Source: Myxococcus stipitatus DSM 14675 (lineage in GTDB: Bacteria > Myxococcota > Myxococcia > Myxococcales > Myxococcaceae). Taken from it: a stretch of 64,000 bases of DNA. The DNA lies in NCBI RefSeq assembly GCF_000331735.1, contig NC_020126.1, positions 4,526,001 to 4,590,000 of the forward strand, read 5' to 3'. Each line of letters begins with the position of its first letter. Position 1 is the stretch's first letter. Below, piece by piece: positions 42,100 to 52,600 of this stretch. The translations under genes and the position numbers were made by a program. The notes below the pieces were generated by a model. That model was not told the origin of the DNA. It made no database searches and saw only the letters and a list, made by a program, of their open reading frames with translations.

Positions 42100-45000
42100 T
42101 CACTCGCGGCGACTCCGCCGCTCCCTGCGTTGCGCGCCTCGGTTCTGACTCGTCTCGAAGCCGGGGGGCTGGGCCGCGGTGGCCGGCCCTCCCAGCTTCT
42201 TCGCCAGCGTGGCGACGGTGGGGGCCTCGAAGACGGAGGTGAGGGGAATGTCGCGCCCCAGCTCCCGCTTCAGCCGACCCACGATCTTGAGCCACAGCAG
42301 CGAGTTCCCGCCGAGGTCGAAGAAGTTGTCGTGGATGCCCAGCTGCGCCAGTCCGAGCTGCTCCTGCCACACCTTCGCCAGCGCCAGCTCCACGTCATCC
42401 GTGGGCGCCACGTACTCGGTGCCGAGCTGAGGCCGCTCATGCACCGTGCCCGTGGGGGCTTCCGCGCTCGCACCTTCCTTCCGCACCCAGCGCGCCACCC
42501 GCGCGGGCAGGTCGCCGGTGGAGACCACCACCTGGCCACCCTGCGCGGACTCCACGACGCGGCGGAACGCCTCCACGGCCTCGGTCGAGGACATGGCGAA
42601 CGCGTCCAGGCTCGTCTTCGCGCCCGGCGTGCCTTCCTCCGCGACGGGCCAGCCATCCCAGTTGGTGCTCAGCCAGCGCGTCGTGCCCGCCTGGGTGCGC
42701 GAGGCCGCGAACGCATCGAGGAAGGCGTTGGCCGCGCCGTAGGCCCCAAGCCCCAGGCCCCCGAGCACGGCGGCGTTGGAGGACACCAGCAGCACGAAGT
42801 CCAGCGAGCGTCCGTCGAGTGCCCGCTCCAGCGCATAGGTGCCATGGACCTTCGCGCGGAAGTGGGGCGCGCAGGCCGCCGCGTCCAGGCCGGCGAGCAG
42901 CGCCACCGCGCCCTCACCCGCGAGGCCCGCGGCGTGGATGACACCGTGCACCGCTCCGAAGCGCGCTTCCGCCTCCGCGAGCACGCCGCGCAGCCGCGAC
43001 TCGTCCGCGACGTCCGCGCGCACCACGAGCACTTCCGCGCCCGCCGCTTCCAGCTCCCGCACCGCGCGCTGCTTGTGGCCTCCCGGGTCCACCTCCAACC
43101 CGGAGCGGCCCACGAGGACCAGCCGCGCTTGATGGCTCCGCGCGAGCTCACCCGCGAGCAGCAGCCCCACGCCGCCCAAGCCGCCGGTGATGAGGTACAC
43201 GCCGCGCGTCCGGAGGGGCTGCGCGGCCATGGCGTCCTGCTCGAGCCGCAGCGGCTCATGCGTCTGCACGAGGCGCTGGGCTCCCCGCAGGGCCACCACC
43301 GGCTCGGCGGAGTCGGAGAGCAGCTCTCGCGCCAGCGCGCTCACGGTGGACAGGCCCGTGCCACGGCCCAGGTCGACGTACCGGCACGCGACGCCGTCGT
43401 GCTCCTGGGGAATCACCTTGCACAGCGCGGGGACCGTGGCGAGCGCGGGCTGGACCTCGTCCGTGCTCTCCACCTCCAGCGCCATGCGCCCCACGACCGT
43501 CAGCTCGACGCGCTTGGGCAGTGACGCTTCCACCAGCGCACGCGTCAGCCGGAGCACGGAGTGGAAGCCGCGCTCCTGGGCGCTGTCGAAGTCGGTGGTG
43601 CTGGAGCCATCCAGGCTCCACAGGTGGACCACGCGCTCCACGTCGAGGCCCTTCGCCTTCAGGGCGTTGAGCAGGAAGAAGGTCTCCTCGGGGGCCGTCG
43701 GGTCCAGGCTGAAGTGGTGCTCACCCAGCTCCTGGAGATGGGTGCCCGGCGTGACGCGTACGACGCGCTGGCCCGCGCGCACCAGCTCGTTGACCAGCGC
43801 CTCGCCAGGTCCCGTCGAGTCCTGGAACACGACCCAGGTTCGCGCGGTGACGGCGCCCGCCTTGGGAGGTGACAGCGGGGCGCGCCGCCAGGAGGGGACG
43901 TAGAACCAGCTGGCCACGTCCGCGTTCTTTCGCGCGCTGCCACGCCGCGCGGCGGAGGGCGCCTCGGGAGCGAGCCAGTAGTCCTGTCCCTCGAAGGGAT
44001 AGGTGGGCAGGGGAACGCGCAGCCGTCGCGCGTCTCCACGCACCGCGGCCCAGTCCACGCTCACACCCGCGGCCCAGAGCTTTCCAAGGGTGCCCGCGAG
44101 CAGCTCCTCGTCGGCCACCGGGTCCTGCGGATGGCGGAGGGACGGAAGCACGGGCGGCGCGTTGGGGCCGGTGAGCTGCAGCCGCGCCAGCGTGCCGAGC
44201 GTGCGGCCCGGGCCGACCTCCAGATAGACGCGGTGAGGCTGCTCCGCGAGCGTGCGGATGCCATCGCCGAAGCGCACCGTGTGCCGCAGGTGCCGCGTCC
44301 AGTAGGCCGGGTCCACGGCCTCCTCGGGTGTCATCCACGTGCCGGTGACGTTGGACATCAGGGGCAGGGTGGGGACGTTGCGCTTCAGCGTCCCGATGAA
44401 CTCCTGGAAGCGCGCGAGAATCGGCGTCACCAGGTGCGAGTGCGCCGCCACGTCGATGGGGATGTGCCGGAACTCCACCTCGCGGCGAGCCAGCTCCGCG
44501 GCCAGCGCCTCGACGGCTTCGACCGTGCCGGCGACCACGCACTGCGAGGGGCCGTTCACCGCCGCGAGCGACAGGGAGTCGCCGAGCAGCGGCCGCACCT
44601 CCGCCTCGGGCATGGGCACGCTGAGCATGCCGCCACCGGGCAGCTCCTCGAAGAGCTTGCCGCGCAGCACCACCAGCGCCAGCGCATCCTCCAGCGAGAA
44701 GACGCCCGCGAGGCACGCCGCCGTGTACTCACCCAGGCTGTGGCCGATGACCGCCTCGGGCTTCAGGCCCCAGGACTCCCACAGGCGCGCCATCGCGTAC
44801 TCGACGGTGAACAGCGCGGGCAGGGCCAGCGAGGTCCGCTTGAGGCGCTGGCCCGCGTTCGCGGCGGAGTCCGCGTCCGGGTACATCAGGGGCTTCAGGT
44901 CGAAGCCCAGGCGAGGACGCAGCAGCGCACAGCACTGGTCCACCGCTTCGCGGAAGGCGGGCTCGGCGGCGTAGAGCCCTCGGCCCATGTCCGGATACTG

Positions 45001-46635
45001 CGCACCGCCGCCGGGGAACATGAAGACGGCGGACGGCGTCGAGGAGCTCGGCGCCAGCGTGAAGAGGCGCTGAGGGTCTCTCGACTCCAGCACGCGCACG
45101 GCATCGTCCCGGTCCTTGCAGACCACCACGCGTCGGAGGTCCAGCGCCTTGCGCCCCGATTGCAGCGTCCACGCCACGTCCGCGAGCGGCTGCTCCGGAT
45201 GCTCCTTCAGGTGCGAGAGCAGCGACGCGGTCAGCGCCTCCAGCGCCGTCGGAGTCCGCGCGGAGAGGACCAGGACCTGCCACGCGCGCGACGCATCACC
45301 CGGGGGGATGAACGGCGACTCCTCCAGGATGACGTGCGCGTTGGTGCCGCCGATGCCGAACGAGCTCACGCCCGCACGGCGCGGCGTCGCGCCCACCGGC
45401 CAGGGCGCCAGCGTCGCATTGACGTAGAAGGGGCTGTTCGCGAAGTCGATGCGCGGGTTGGGCGCCTCGTAGTTCAGGCTGGGAGGAAGCTCCGCGTGCT
45501 CCAGCGAGAGCGCCGTCTTCACCAGCCCCGTCACGCCCGCGGCGGCGTCCAGGTGGCCCACGTTGGTCTTCACCGAGCCGAGCCCGCAGAAGGCGCGCTT
45601 GTCGGTGCCGGCGCGGAACACGCCATCGAGTGCCTGCACCTCGACGGGGTCTCCCAGCGGCGTGGCCGTGCCATGGGCTTCCACGTAGGAGATGGAGTCC
45701 GGCGTCACGTCCGCCATGGCCTGGGCCCGGGCGATGACCTCCATCTGGCCTTCCACACCGGGCGCCGTGAAGCCGACCTTCACCGCGCCGTCGTTGTTGA
45801 TGGCCGAGCCGCGGATGACGGCGTGGATGGTGTCGCCGTCCTTGAGCGCGTCGTCCAGGCGCTTGAGCACCACGACCCCCGCGCCGCTGCCGAAGAGCGT
45901 GCCCTGGCCCTTCGCATCGAACGCGCGGCAGTGGCCGTCCGGCGAGGTGATGCCGCCTTCCTGGTACGTGTAGCCCGTGCGCTGGGGCACGTGCACGGAC
46001 ACGCCGCCCGCGAGCGCGACGTCACACTGGTAGCCGAGCAGGGACTGGCAGGCCAGGTGCGTGGCGACCAGCGACGTGGAGCAGCCCGTCTGGACCGTGA
46101 GGGCGGGGCCCTTGAAGTCCAGGTGGTAGGCCACGCGCGTGGCGAGGAAGTCCTTGTCGTTGGCCACCATGGCCGGGAAGGTGTCCTCGGCCTGCTGGAA
46201 CTCCGCGCGCGAGAGCAGGTTGAAGAGCAGGTAGCTGCTGAGGCTGGAGCCCGCGAAGATGCCCGTGGTGCCCGGCACCTTCCCGGGGGCGTAGCCCGCA
46301 TGCTCCAGCGCCGTCCACGCGCACTCCAGGAAGACGCGGTGCTGCGGGTCCAGCAGCTCGGCCTCGCGCGGGGCGTAGCCGAAGAAGGCCGCGTCGAAGC
46401 GGCCTGGCCGCTCCAGGACGGGAGCGGCACGCACGAAGCTGGGATTGGCCAGGAACGCCGGGTCCACGCCGAGGGACTTCAGCGCCTCGTCGGAGAAGAA
46501 GGTGATGCCCTCCACGCCCGCGCGCAGCATGCGCCAGAACGCCGCCACGTCCCGTGCCCCAGGTACACGCACCGCCATGCCCACGATGGCCACAGCCAGT
46601 CCTGAGTCCCCCTGGTACTCCACATGACTCCCCAT
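42100..46635 (-). CDS. PKS 1: KS-AT-KR-ACP
   Basis: Type I PKS module of 1511 aa starting at ATG 46635, seven bases after the starter NRPS. KS active-site Cys sits in QTGCSTSLVA, with intact HGTATPLGDP and KTNVGHLDAA. The AT has GHSLGEY, and the second motif reads AAHSHLV, closest to malonyl-type enzymes. The KR is intact (GGLGGVG; SSNAAVLGGLGLGAYGAANAF). There is no DH or ER. The carrier has LGGNSLL. Predicted reaction: two-carbon extension of the acyl-glycyl thioester and reduction to the beta-hydroxy product, giving a 4-amino-3-hydroxybutyrate-like unit. The C-terminus is a basic tail (RRERRSRRE). Confidence 0.94.
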   Translation of the reverse strand: MGSHVEYQGDSGLAVAIVGMAVRVPGARDVAAFWRMLRAGVEGITFFSDEALKSLGVDPAFLANPSFVRAAPVLERPGRFDAAFFGYAPREAELLDPQHRVFLECAWTALEHAGYAPGKVPGTTGIFAGSSLSSYLLFNLLSRAEFQQAEDTFPAMVANDKDFLATRVAYHLDFKGPALTVQTGCSTSLVATHLACQSLLGYQCDVALAGGVSVHVPQRTGYTYQEGGITSPDGHCRAFDAKGQGTLFGSGAGVVVLKRLDDALKDGDTIHAVIRGSAINNDGAVKVGFTAPGVEGQMEVIARAQAMADVTPDSISYVEAHGTATPLGDPVEVQALDGVFRAGTDKRAFCGLGSVKTNVGHLDAAAGVTGLVKTALSLEHAELPPSLNYEAPNPRIDFANSPFYVNATLAPWPVGATPRRAGVSSFGIGGTNAHVILEESPFIPPGDASRAWQVLVLSARTPTALEALTASLLSHLKEHPEQPLADVAWTLQSGRKALDLRRVVVCKDRDDAVRVLESRDPQRLFTLAPSSSTPSAVFMFPGGGAQYPDMGRGLYAAEPAFREAVDQCCALLRPRLGFDLKPLMYPDADSAANAGQRLKRTSLALPALFTVEYAMARLWESWGLKPEAVIGHSLGEYTAACLAGVFSLEDALALVVLRGKLFEELPGGGMLSVPMPEAEVRPLLGDSLSLAAVNGPSQCVVAGTVEAVEALAAELARREVEFRHIPIDVAAHSHLVTPILARFQEFIGTLKRNVPTLPLMSNVTGTWMTPEEAVDPAYWTRHLRHTVRFGDGIRTLAEQPHRVYLEVGPGRTLGTLARLQLTGPNAPPVLPSLRHPQDPVADEELLAGTLGKLWAAGVSVDWAAVRGDARRLRVPLPTYPFEGQDYWLAPEAPSAARRGSARKNADVASWFYVPSWRRAPLSPPKAGAVTARTWVVFQDSTGPGEALVNELVRAGQRVVRVTPGTHLQELGEHHFSLDPTAPEETFFLLNALKAKGLDVERVVHLWSLDGSSTTDFDSAQERGFHSVLRLTRALVEASLPKRVELTVVGRMALEVESTDEVQPALATVPALCKVIPQEHDGVACRYVDLGRGTGLSTVSALARELLSDSAEPVVALRGAQRLVQTHEPLRLEQDAMAAQPLRTRGVYLITGGLGGVGLLLAGELARSHQARLVLVGRSGLEVDPGGHKQRAVRELEAAGAEVLVVRADVADESRLRGVLAEAEARFGAVHGVIHAAGLAGEGAVALLAGLDAAACAPHFRAKVHGTYALERALDGRSLDFVLLVSSNAAVLGGLGLGAYGAANAFLDAFAASRTQAGTTRWLSTNWDGWPVAEEGTPGAKTSLDAFAMSSTEAVEAFRRVVESAQGGQVVVSTGDLPARVARWVRKEGASAEAPTGTVHERPQLGTEYVAPTDDVELALAKVWQEQLGLAQLGIHDNFFDLGGNSLLWLKIVGRLKRELGRDIPLTSVFEAPTVATLAKKLGGPATAAQPPGFETSQNRGAQRRERRSRRE

Positions 46636-46642
46636 GACAGAC

Positions 46643-49600
46643 CTACCCCTGTTTCCTGGCGCGCTGTTGCTGCCGCTTCATGCTCTCGAGCTGGCGCTTC
46701 GCCCGGTCCTGAGCAGACTCGACCGGGGTGACATTCGATGCGGGACCCTGCCGCAGGTAGCGCGCGAGGGCGCTGACCGTCGGGTGCTCCAGCAGCTTGA
46801 GCAAGGGCAGCTCCGAGCCCAGCACCGCCTTGAGCCGCGCATGCACCTGCACCATGAGCAGCGAGTGCCCACCCAGGTCGAAGAAGTTGTCGTCCACGCC
46901 GACCTGCTCGACGTTGAGCACCTGCTTCCACACGTCGGAGATCTGCAGCTCGAGCTGGCTCTGCGGCGCCACGTAGGCCGCGCGCGAGGCGCGGGCCGCG
47001 GTGGGGGCGGGGAGGGCCTTGCGGTCCACCTTGCCATTGGGCGTGAGCGGCAGCGCCGGCAGCGTCACCAGCAGCGAGGGGACCATGTGCTCCGGCAGCC
47101 GCAGCGCCACCGCGTCTCGCAGCGCCGTCGCGTCCACCGTCTGCCCGTCGCGCGCCACCACGTAGGCCACCAGCCGCACGTCGCCCGGCGAGTCCTCGCG
47201 GGCCACCACCACCGCCTCGCGCACCTCCGGCCTCGCGCTCAGCACCGCTTCGATTTCACCGGCCTCGATGCGGAAGCCCCGCACCTTGAGCTGGTGGTCC
47301 ACGCGGCCCAGGAACTCCACCGTGCCGTCGTCGCGCCAGCGCGCCCGGTCTCCCGTGCGGTACACGCGCGCGCCCGGCTCTCGCGAGAACGGGTCCGGCA
47401 CGAAGCGCTCCGCGGTCAGCTCCGGCCGCGAGAGGTAGCCCCGCACCACGCCCGCTCCACCGATGAAGAGCTCGCCCGGGACTCCCACCGGCACCGGCCG
47501 CAGCTTCGCGTCGAGCAGGTAGAACTGCGTGCGGGAGAACGGCGAGCCGATGGACGCCACCGGGCTGCTCTCGTCACGCACGTCGTGCGTCGAGGACCAG
47601 ATGGTCGTCTCCGTGGGGCCGTACATGTTGAGCAGCCGGGCCCCTTCGCCCAGGGCCTGACGCAGCGTCGTCCCCAGCGACGACGGGAGCGCCTCGCCGC
47701 CGACCATGAGGCGGCGCAGGCCGGACAGCGCCTCCACGGACTCGGGCTCCGCCATGAGCGCGCGCGCCAGCGACGGCGTGCACTGCAGATGCGTCACGGC
47801 GTGCTCGCGCAGGTTGAGCGGGATGGAGCGCGCGGTGCTCGCGCGGCGGCCATCGCGGTCCGCCTGGCACTTCACCTCGTGCAGGCGGGGCAGGCTGGCC
47901 AGCACCGTCTCCGCGGGGATGCCGAAGTCGATGAGGCAGCCGACCTCGTCCACGCCCAGCGCGCGGAGTTGCTCCATCCGCTCGCGCACGGAGCGCGGCG
48001 TGCCGAACAGGCCGCTCGTCTCGAAGTAGCGCTCGAAGGCCTGCGCGGCGAGGCGGTCCAGGTCTGCCTCCGTCGCGGTGTCCAGGTCCACGCCCAGCGT
48101 CCGCCCCAGGCCGCGCATCAGGTCGGCGGAGCTGCGCAGGTAGTCGCGGAAGGGCTTCTCCACCACCGCGCGCACCTGCGCGGCGTCCTCGCCGATGAAC
48201 GTGTGGAGCATCAGCGTGACGTGTCCGTCACCCGCGTGACCGGCCGCGCGCCAGGCGTCGCGATAGAGCGCGAGCTTCTTCTCCAGGTCTTCCCACGTCT
48301 GGCCGAGCAGGTGCGTGAGGACATGGCAGCCCATGCGCCCCGCGGTGATGAACGTGTCGGGATTGCCCGCCGCCGTGAGCCACACCGGCAGGTCCTTCTG
48401 GAGGGGACGGGGCCGCAGCGTGACGTCCACCTGCGCGCCCGCGCCGCCCTGCATCCGCAGCGTCTCTCCGCGCCAGAGCCGGCGCACCGTCTCCAGCCCC
48501 TCCATCATCAGCTCGCGGCGCTTCTCGTAGCGCTCGGGTGCGAAGACGAAGTCATTCGCGTGCCAGCCGGAGGCCACGGAGATGCCCACGCGGCCCTTCG
48601 ACAGGTTGTCCACCAACGCCCATTCCTCGGCGACGCGCACCGGGTGGTGCAGCGGCAACACGACGCTGCCCGCGCGGATGGCCACGCGCTCCGTCACGGC
48701 GGCGATGGCCGCGCTCGCGACGGCGGGGCTGGGGTACAGCCCACCGAAGGCGTGGAAGTGACGCTCCGGCGTCCACACCGCCGCGAAGCCATGGCGGTCG
48801 GCGAACTTCGCACCCTCCATCAGCAGGCGGTAGTGGTCCCCCGTCGACTTCTCCGCGTCGTCCGCGAAGTAGAAGAGGCTGAGCTCCATCGGCTTGCGCC
48901 GCGCCGCCGCGACGCGGGACGGAGCCTTGAGCAGCGCGCCTTCTCCCTGCACCACGACCTTGAAGCCGCGCGTGAGCGTCCACAGCAGCTCCAGCACGGA
49001 GATGTCGAAGGAGATGCTGGTGACGGCCAGCCATGAGCCCACGGGCTGATGGCCCAGGCGCGCATCCATCGCGGTGAAGAAGTTGGCCACGCCCCCGTGC
49101 GGCACCATGACGCCCTTGGGACGTCCCGTGGAGCCGGAGGTGTAGATGACGTACGCGAGGCTCGCCGTGCTCGTGCCCGACGCGGGCGGCACGTCCCGCG
49201 CCTCGCGAGCATCCACGGAGGCATCGTCCAGCAGCACGACGCGCGCGCGCCCGGGAGGAATGGAGCCCTGCAGATGCGTCTCGGTGAGCAGCACCGCGGC
49301 GCCCGAGTCCTCCAGCATGAAGGCGAGCCGCTCGCGGGGATAGTCCGGGTCCAGGGGCACGTACGCGCCGCCCGCCTTGAGCACGCCCAGCATGGCGACC
49401 ATCATGGCCGCCGAGCGCTCCAGGCACAGGCCCACGCGCACCTCGGGGCCGACCCCCGCGTCCCTCAGCCGCCAGGCCAGCGCGTTCGCGCGACCCTCCA
49501 GCTCCGCGTACGTGAGCGTCGCGTCGTCACCCGCCACCGCCACCGCGTCGGGCGTGCGAGCCGCCTGCGCGCGGAACTGCGCATGGATGCACAGCGCCGC

Positions 49601-52600
49601 GTCGTCGGCCTGCGCGGGGGTGAGGTCGTTCCAGTCCACCAGCAACCGGCGCGTCTCCTCCGCGCCCAGCAGCGGCAGGTCGTCCACCTTCAGCTCCACG
49701 GCGTCCACCGCCGCGCGCAGCACCGTCTCCAGGTGGGTGGCGAGCCGCGCCACCGTCGCGGGAGCGAAGAGGTCCGTGCGGTACTCGAGTGCCCCGGACA
49801 GTCCGTCCGCCGTCTCGACGAGGGAGAGCTGGAGGTCGAACTTCGACGTGCCCTCCACCGCGCCGTCCGGCACGGGGAGCACCGGGCGCCACTCCATGCC
49901 CGGCACCGTCAGGTCCGTGGGCGGGAGCGCCTCGAGCAGCAGGGCCGTCTGGAAGAGCGGGTTGTCCGCGCCGCCACGGGGCACCCGCGCGGAGGCCACC
50001 ACGTCCTCGAACGGGAGGTCCGCGTGGGCCAGGGCCTCGTGGAACGTCCGCCGCGTGCGGGTGAGCAGCTCACGGAAGCTCGGCTGGCCCGCGAGGTCCG
50101 CGCGCAGCGCGAGCGTGTGCGCGAAGAAGCCCAGCACGTCGCGCAGCTCCGGCCGCTCGCGGTTCGCCACCACCGTGCCCACGGCGAAGTCTTCCTGGCC
50201 GCTGTAGCGGTGGAGCAGCGCCGTCCACGCCGCCGTCAGCGTGATGAAGAGCGTGCAGCCCTCGCGGCGGCCCAAGGCGCGCAGCGACTCCACCAGCGAG
50301 CGGTCCAGCGTCAGGCGGTGCAGCGCGCCCTGGACTCGCGGCTCACGCGGCCGCGTGAAGTCCGTGGGCAGCTCCAGTCGAGGCAACCCCGCGAGCTGCT
50401 TCGCCCAGTACGCACGCTGCCCATCGAGCAGCGGGCCCAGGCCCTGCTGCCAGCGCGAGTAGTCCGCGTAGTGGAGGCGGGGAGGGGGGAGGTTCGCGGT
50501 GCCGCCAGCGACCTGCGCGCGGTACAGCGCGGCGAGCTCGCGGCCCAGCACGCCCACGGACCAGCCGTCGGTCACGATGTGGTGCTGCGTCATCAGCAGC
50601 CGGTGGTCGTTCTCGCCCAGCCGCACCAGCGACGCGCGCACGGTGGGGCCCTCCATCAGGCGGAAGGGCTCGCGCGCCTGCTCCAGCGCCAGCCGCCGCA
50701 GCGCCGCGTCCCGCGCTTCGGGCTTCTCCGAGCGCAGGTCCACCTGCGGCAAGGGCAGCGACGTGGGCGCGCGGACGACGAGGCGCGGCTGGCCCTCCAC
50801 CTCGGGGAAGGACGCGCACAGCAGCGGGTGGCGCGTGAGCAGCGCATCCAGGCCGCGGCGCAGGGCCTCCACATCCAGCGGCCCGCCGAGGTGGAGCTGG
50901 AAGTGGACGTTGTACAGCGCGCTGTCCGGCACCAGCCGGTCCAGGAACCACAGCCGCAGCTGGCCCGACGACAGGGGCAGCTCACCGTCGCGGGGGCCCG
51001 CCGTCAGCGGGGGCGCCGCGAGCGAGAAGTCCGGCCGCACGCCCTGCCACGCCTCCAGGAGCTTGTCGGCCGCGGCCTCCAGCGTCTGGCTCATCCAGAG
51101 GAAGGCGGCGGGGAGCGCCACGCCCAGCTCCGACTCGAGCATGCCGTGGAGCTCCAGCACCATCAGCGAGTCCAGGCCCAGGCTCGCCAGCGACGAGTCT
51201 CCCTGGAGCTTGCGGACATCCACGCGCAGCGTCCGCGCCACGGCGTGCTTGAGGAACTCCTCCACGTGCGTGCGGCGCTCCGTCTCGGACGCCGTGACGA
51301 GCAGCTCCTTCAGCGGGAGCGTCGGAGCCACGGGCGCCGCGACGGGCTCGGTCTCCGCCACCGACAGCTCGACGACCTCCAGCTCGCCGGCTAGGTACGC
51401 GGCCTTGGTGGCCCGGCGCTGGATCTTCCCGCTCGACGTCTTGGGGATGCTGCGCGCCTGGAGCAGCACGATGCCATGCGCGTGTACGGTGTGCTGCTCC
51501 GCGAGCCGCTGCCGCACGGCCGCCACCACCGCGGACGCGTCGAACCCGTCGCGCACGTCCACTTCCAGGGCGATGACGAGCCGCTCCTCGCCCTCCACGT
51601 CCACGCTGAAGGCCGCGCTGCAGCCCGCGCGCACCGCGCGGTGCGCCCGCTCCGCGTCCATCTCCAGATCCTGCGGATACAGGTTGCGGCCCCGGATGAT
51701 GAGCAGGTCCTTCAAGCGGCCGGTGACGAAGAGCTCGCCCGAGGCCGAGAGGAACGCCAGGTCGCCCGTGCGCAGGAAGGGCCCCTCGCCCGAGGACAGC
51801 TTCGCGTCGAACGCGTGAGCCGTCTCTTCCGGACGCGCCCAGTAGCCCTGCGCCACGCTGGGGCCGGAGACCCAGATCTCTCCCACGGAGTTCGCCGGGA
51901 GCACCTCGCGCGACTCGGGGTGGACGATGAGCACGCGCTGATCCGGCGCGCTGATGCCCGCGCCCACCAGCGTGCGAGTCCCAGGCGCGTCCGCGTCCGC
52001 TTCCTGGGCCCGGCCCTGCTCCATCGCGTCCGACACGAACTGGCCATGGACGTAGGGCTGGCCCTTCGTTCCACCCGTGACGATGAGCGTCGTCTCCGCC
52101 AGGCCGTAGCACGGGTAGAAGGCCGTGCGCCGGAAGCCGCAGGGGGCGAAGGTCTCCGCGAAGCGCTCCAGCGTCTCGCGCCGCACCGGCTCCGCGCCGT
52201 TGAAGGCCAGGTCCCAGCTGTGCAGCTTCAGCTTCGCGCGGTCCTCCTCGGTCGCCTTCCTCACGCACAAGTCGTACGCGAAGTTGGGACCTCCGCTGCA
52301 CGTGGCCTGGTAGTGGGAGATGGCCTCCAGCCAGCGCAGCGGACGCTGCAGGAAGGAGATGGGCGACATCAGCGTGCAGGGGAAGCCCAGGTAGAGCGGC
52401 TGGAGCACCTTCCCGATGAGGCCCATGTCATGGAACATGGGCAGCCAGCCCATGCCCGACGAGCGCGACGCATCCAGCCCGAAGCCTCGGGTGATGAACG
52501 CCTCGTTGTGGAGGATGTTGGCGTGGCTCACCATCACGCCCTTGGGGTTGCCCGTGGAGCCGGAGGTGTACTGGAGGAACGCCAGCGTGTTCCCCTCCAG

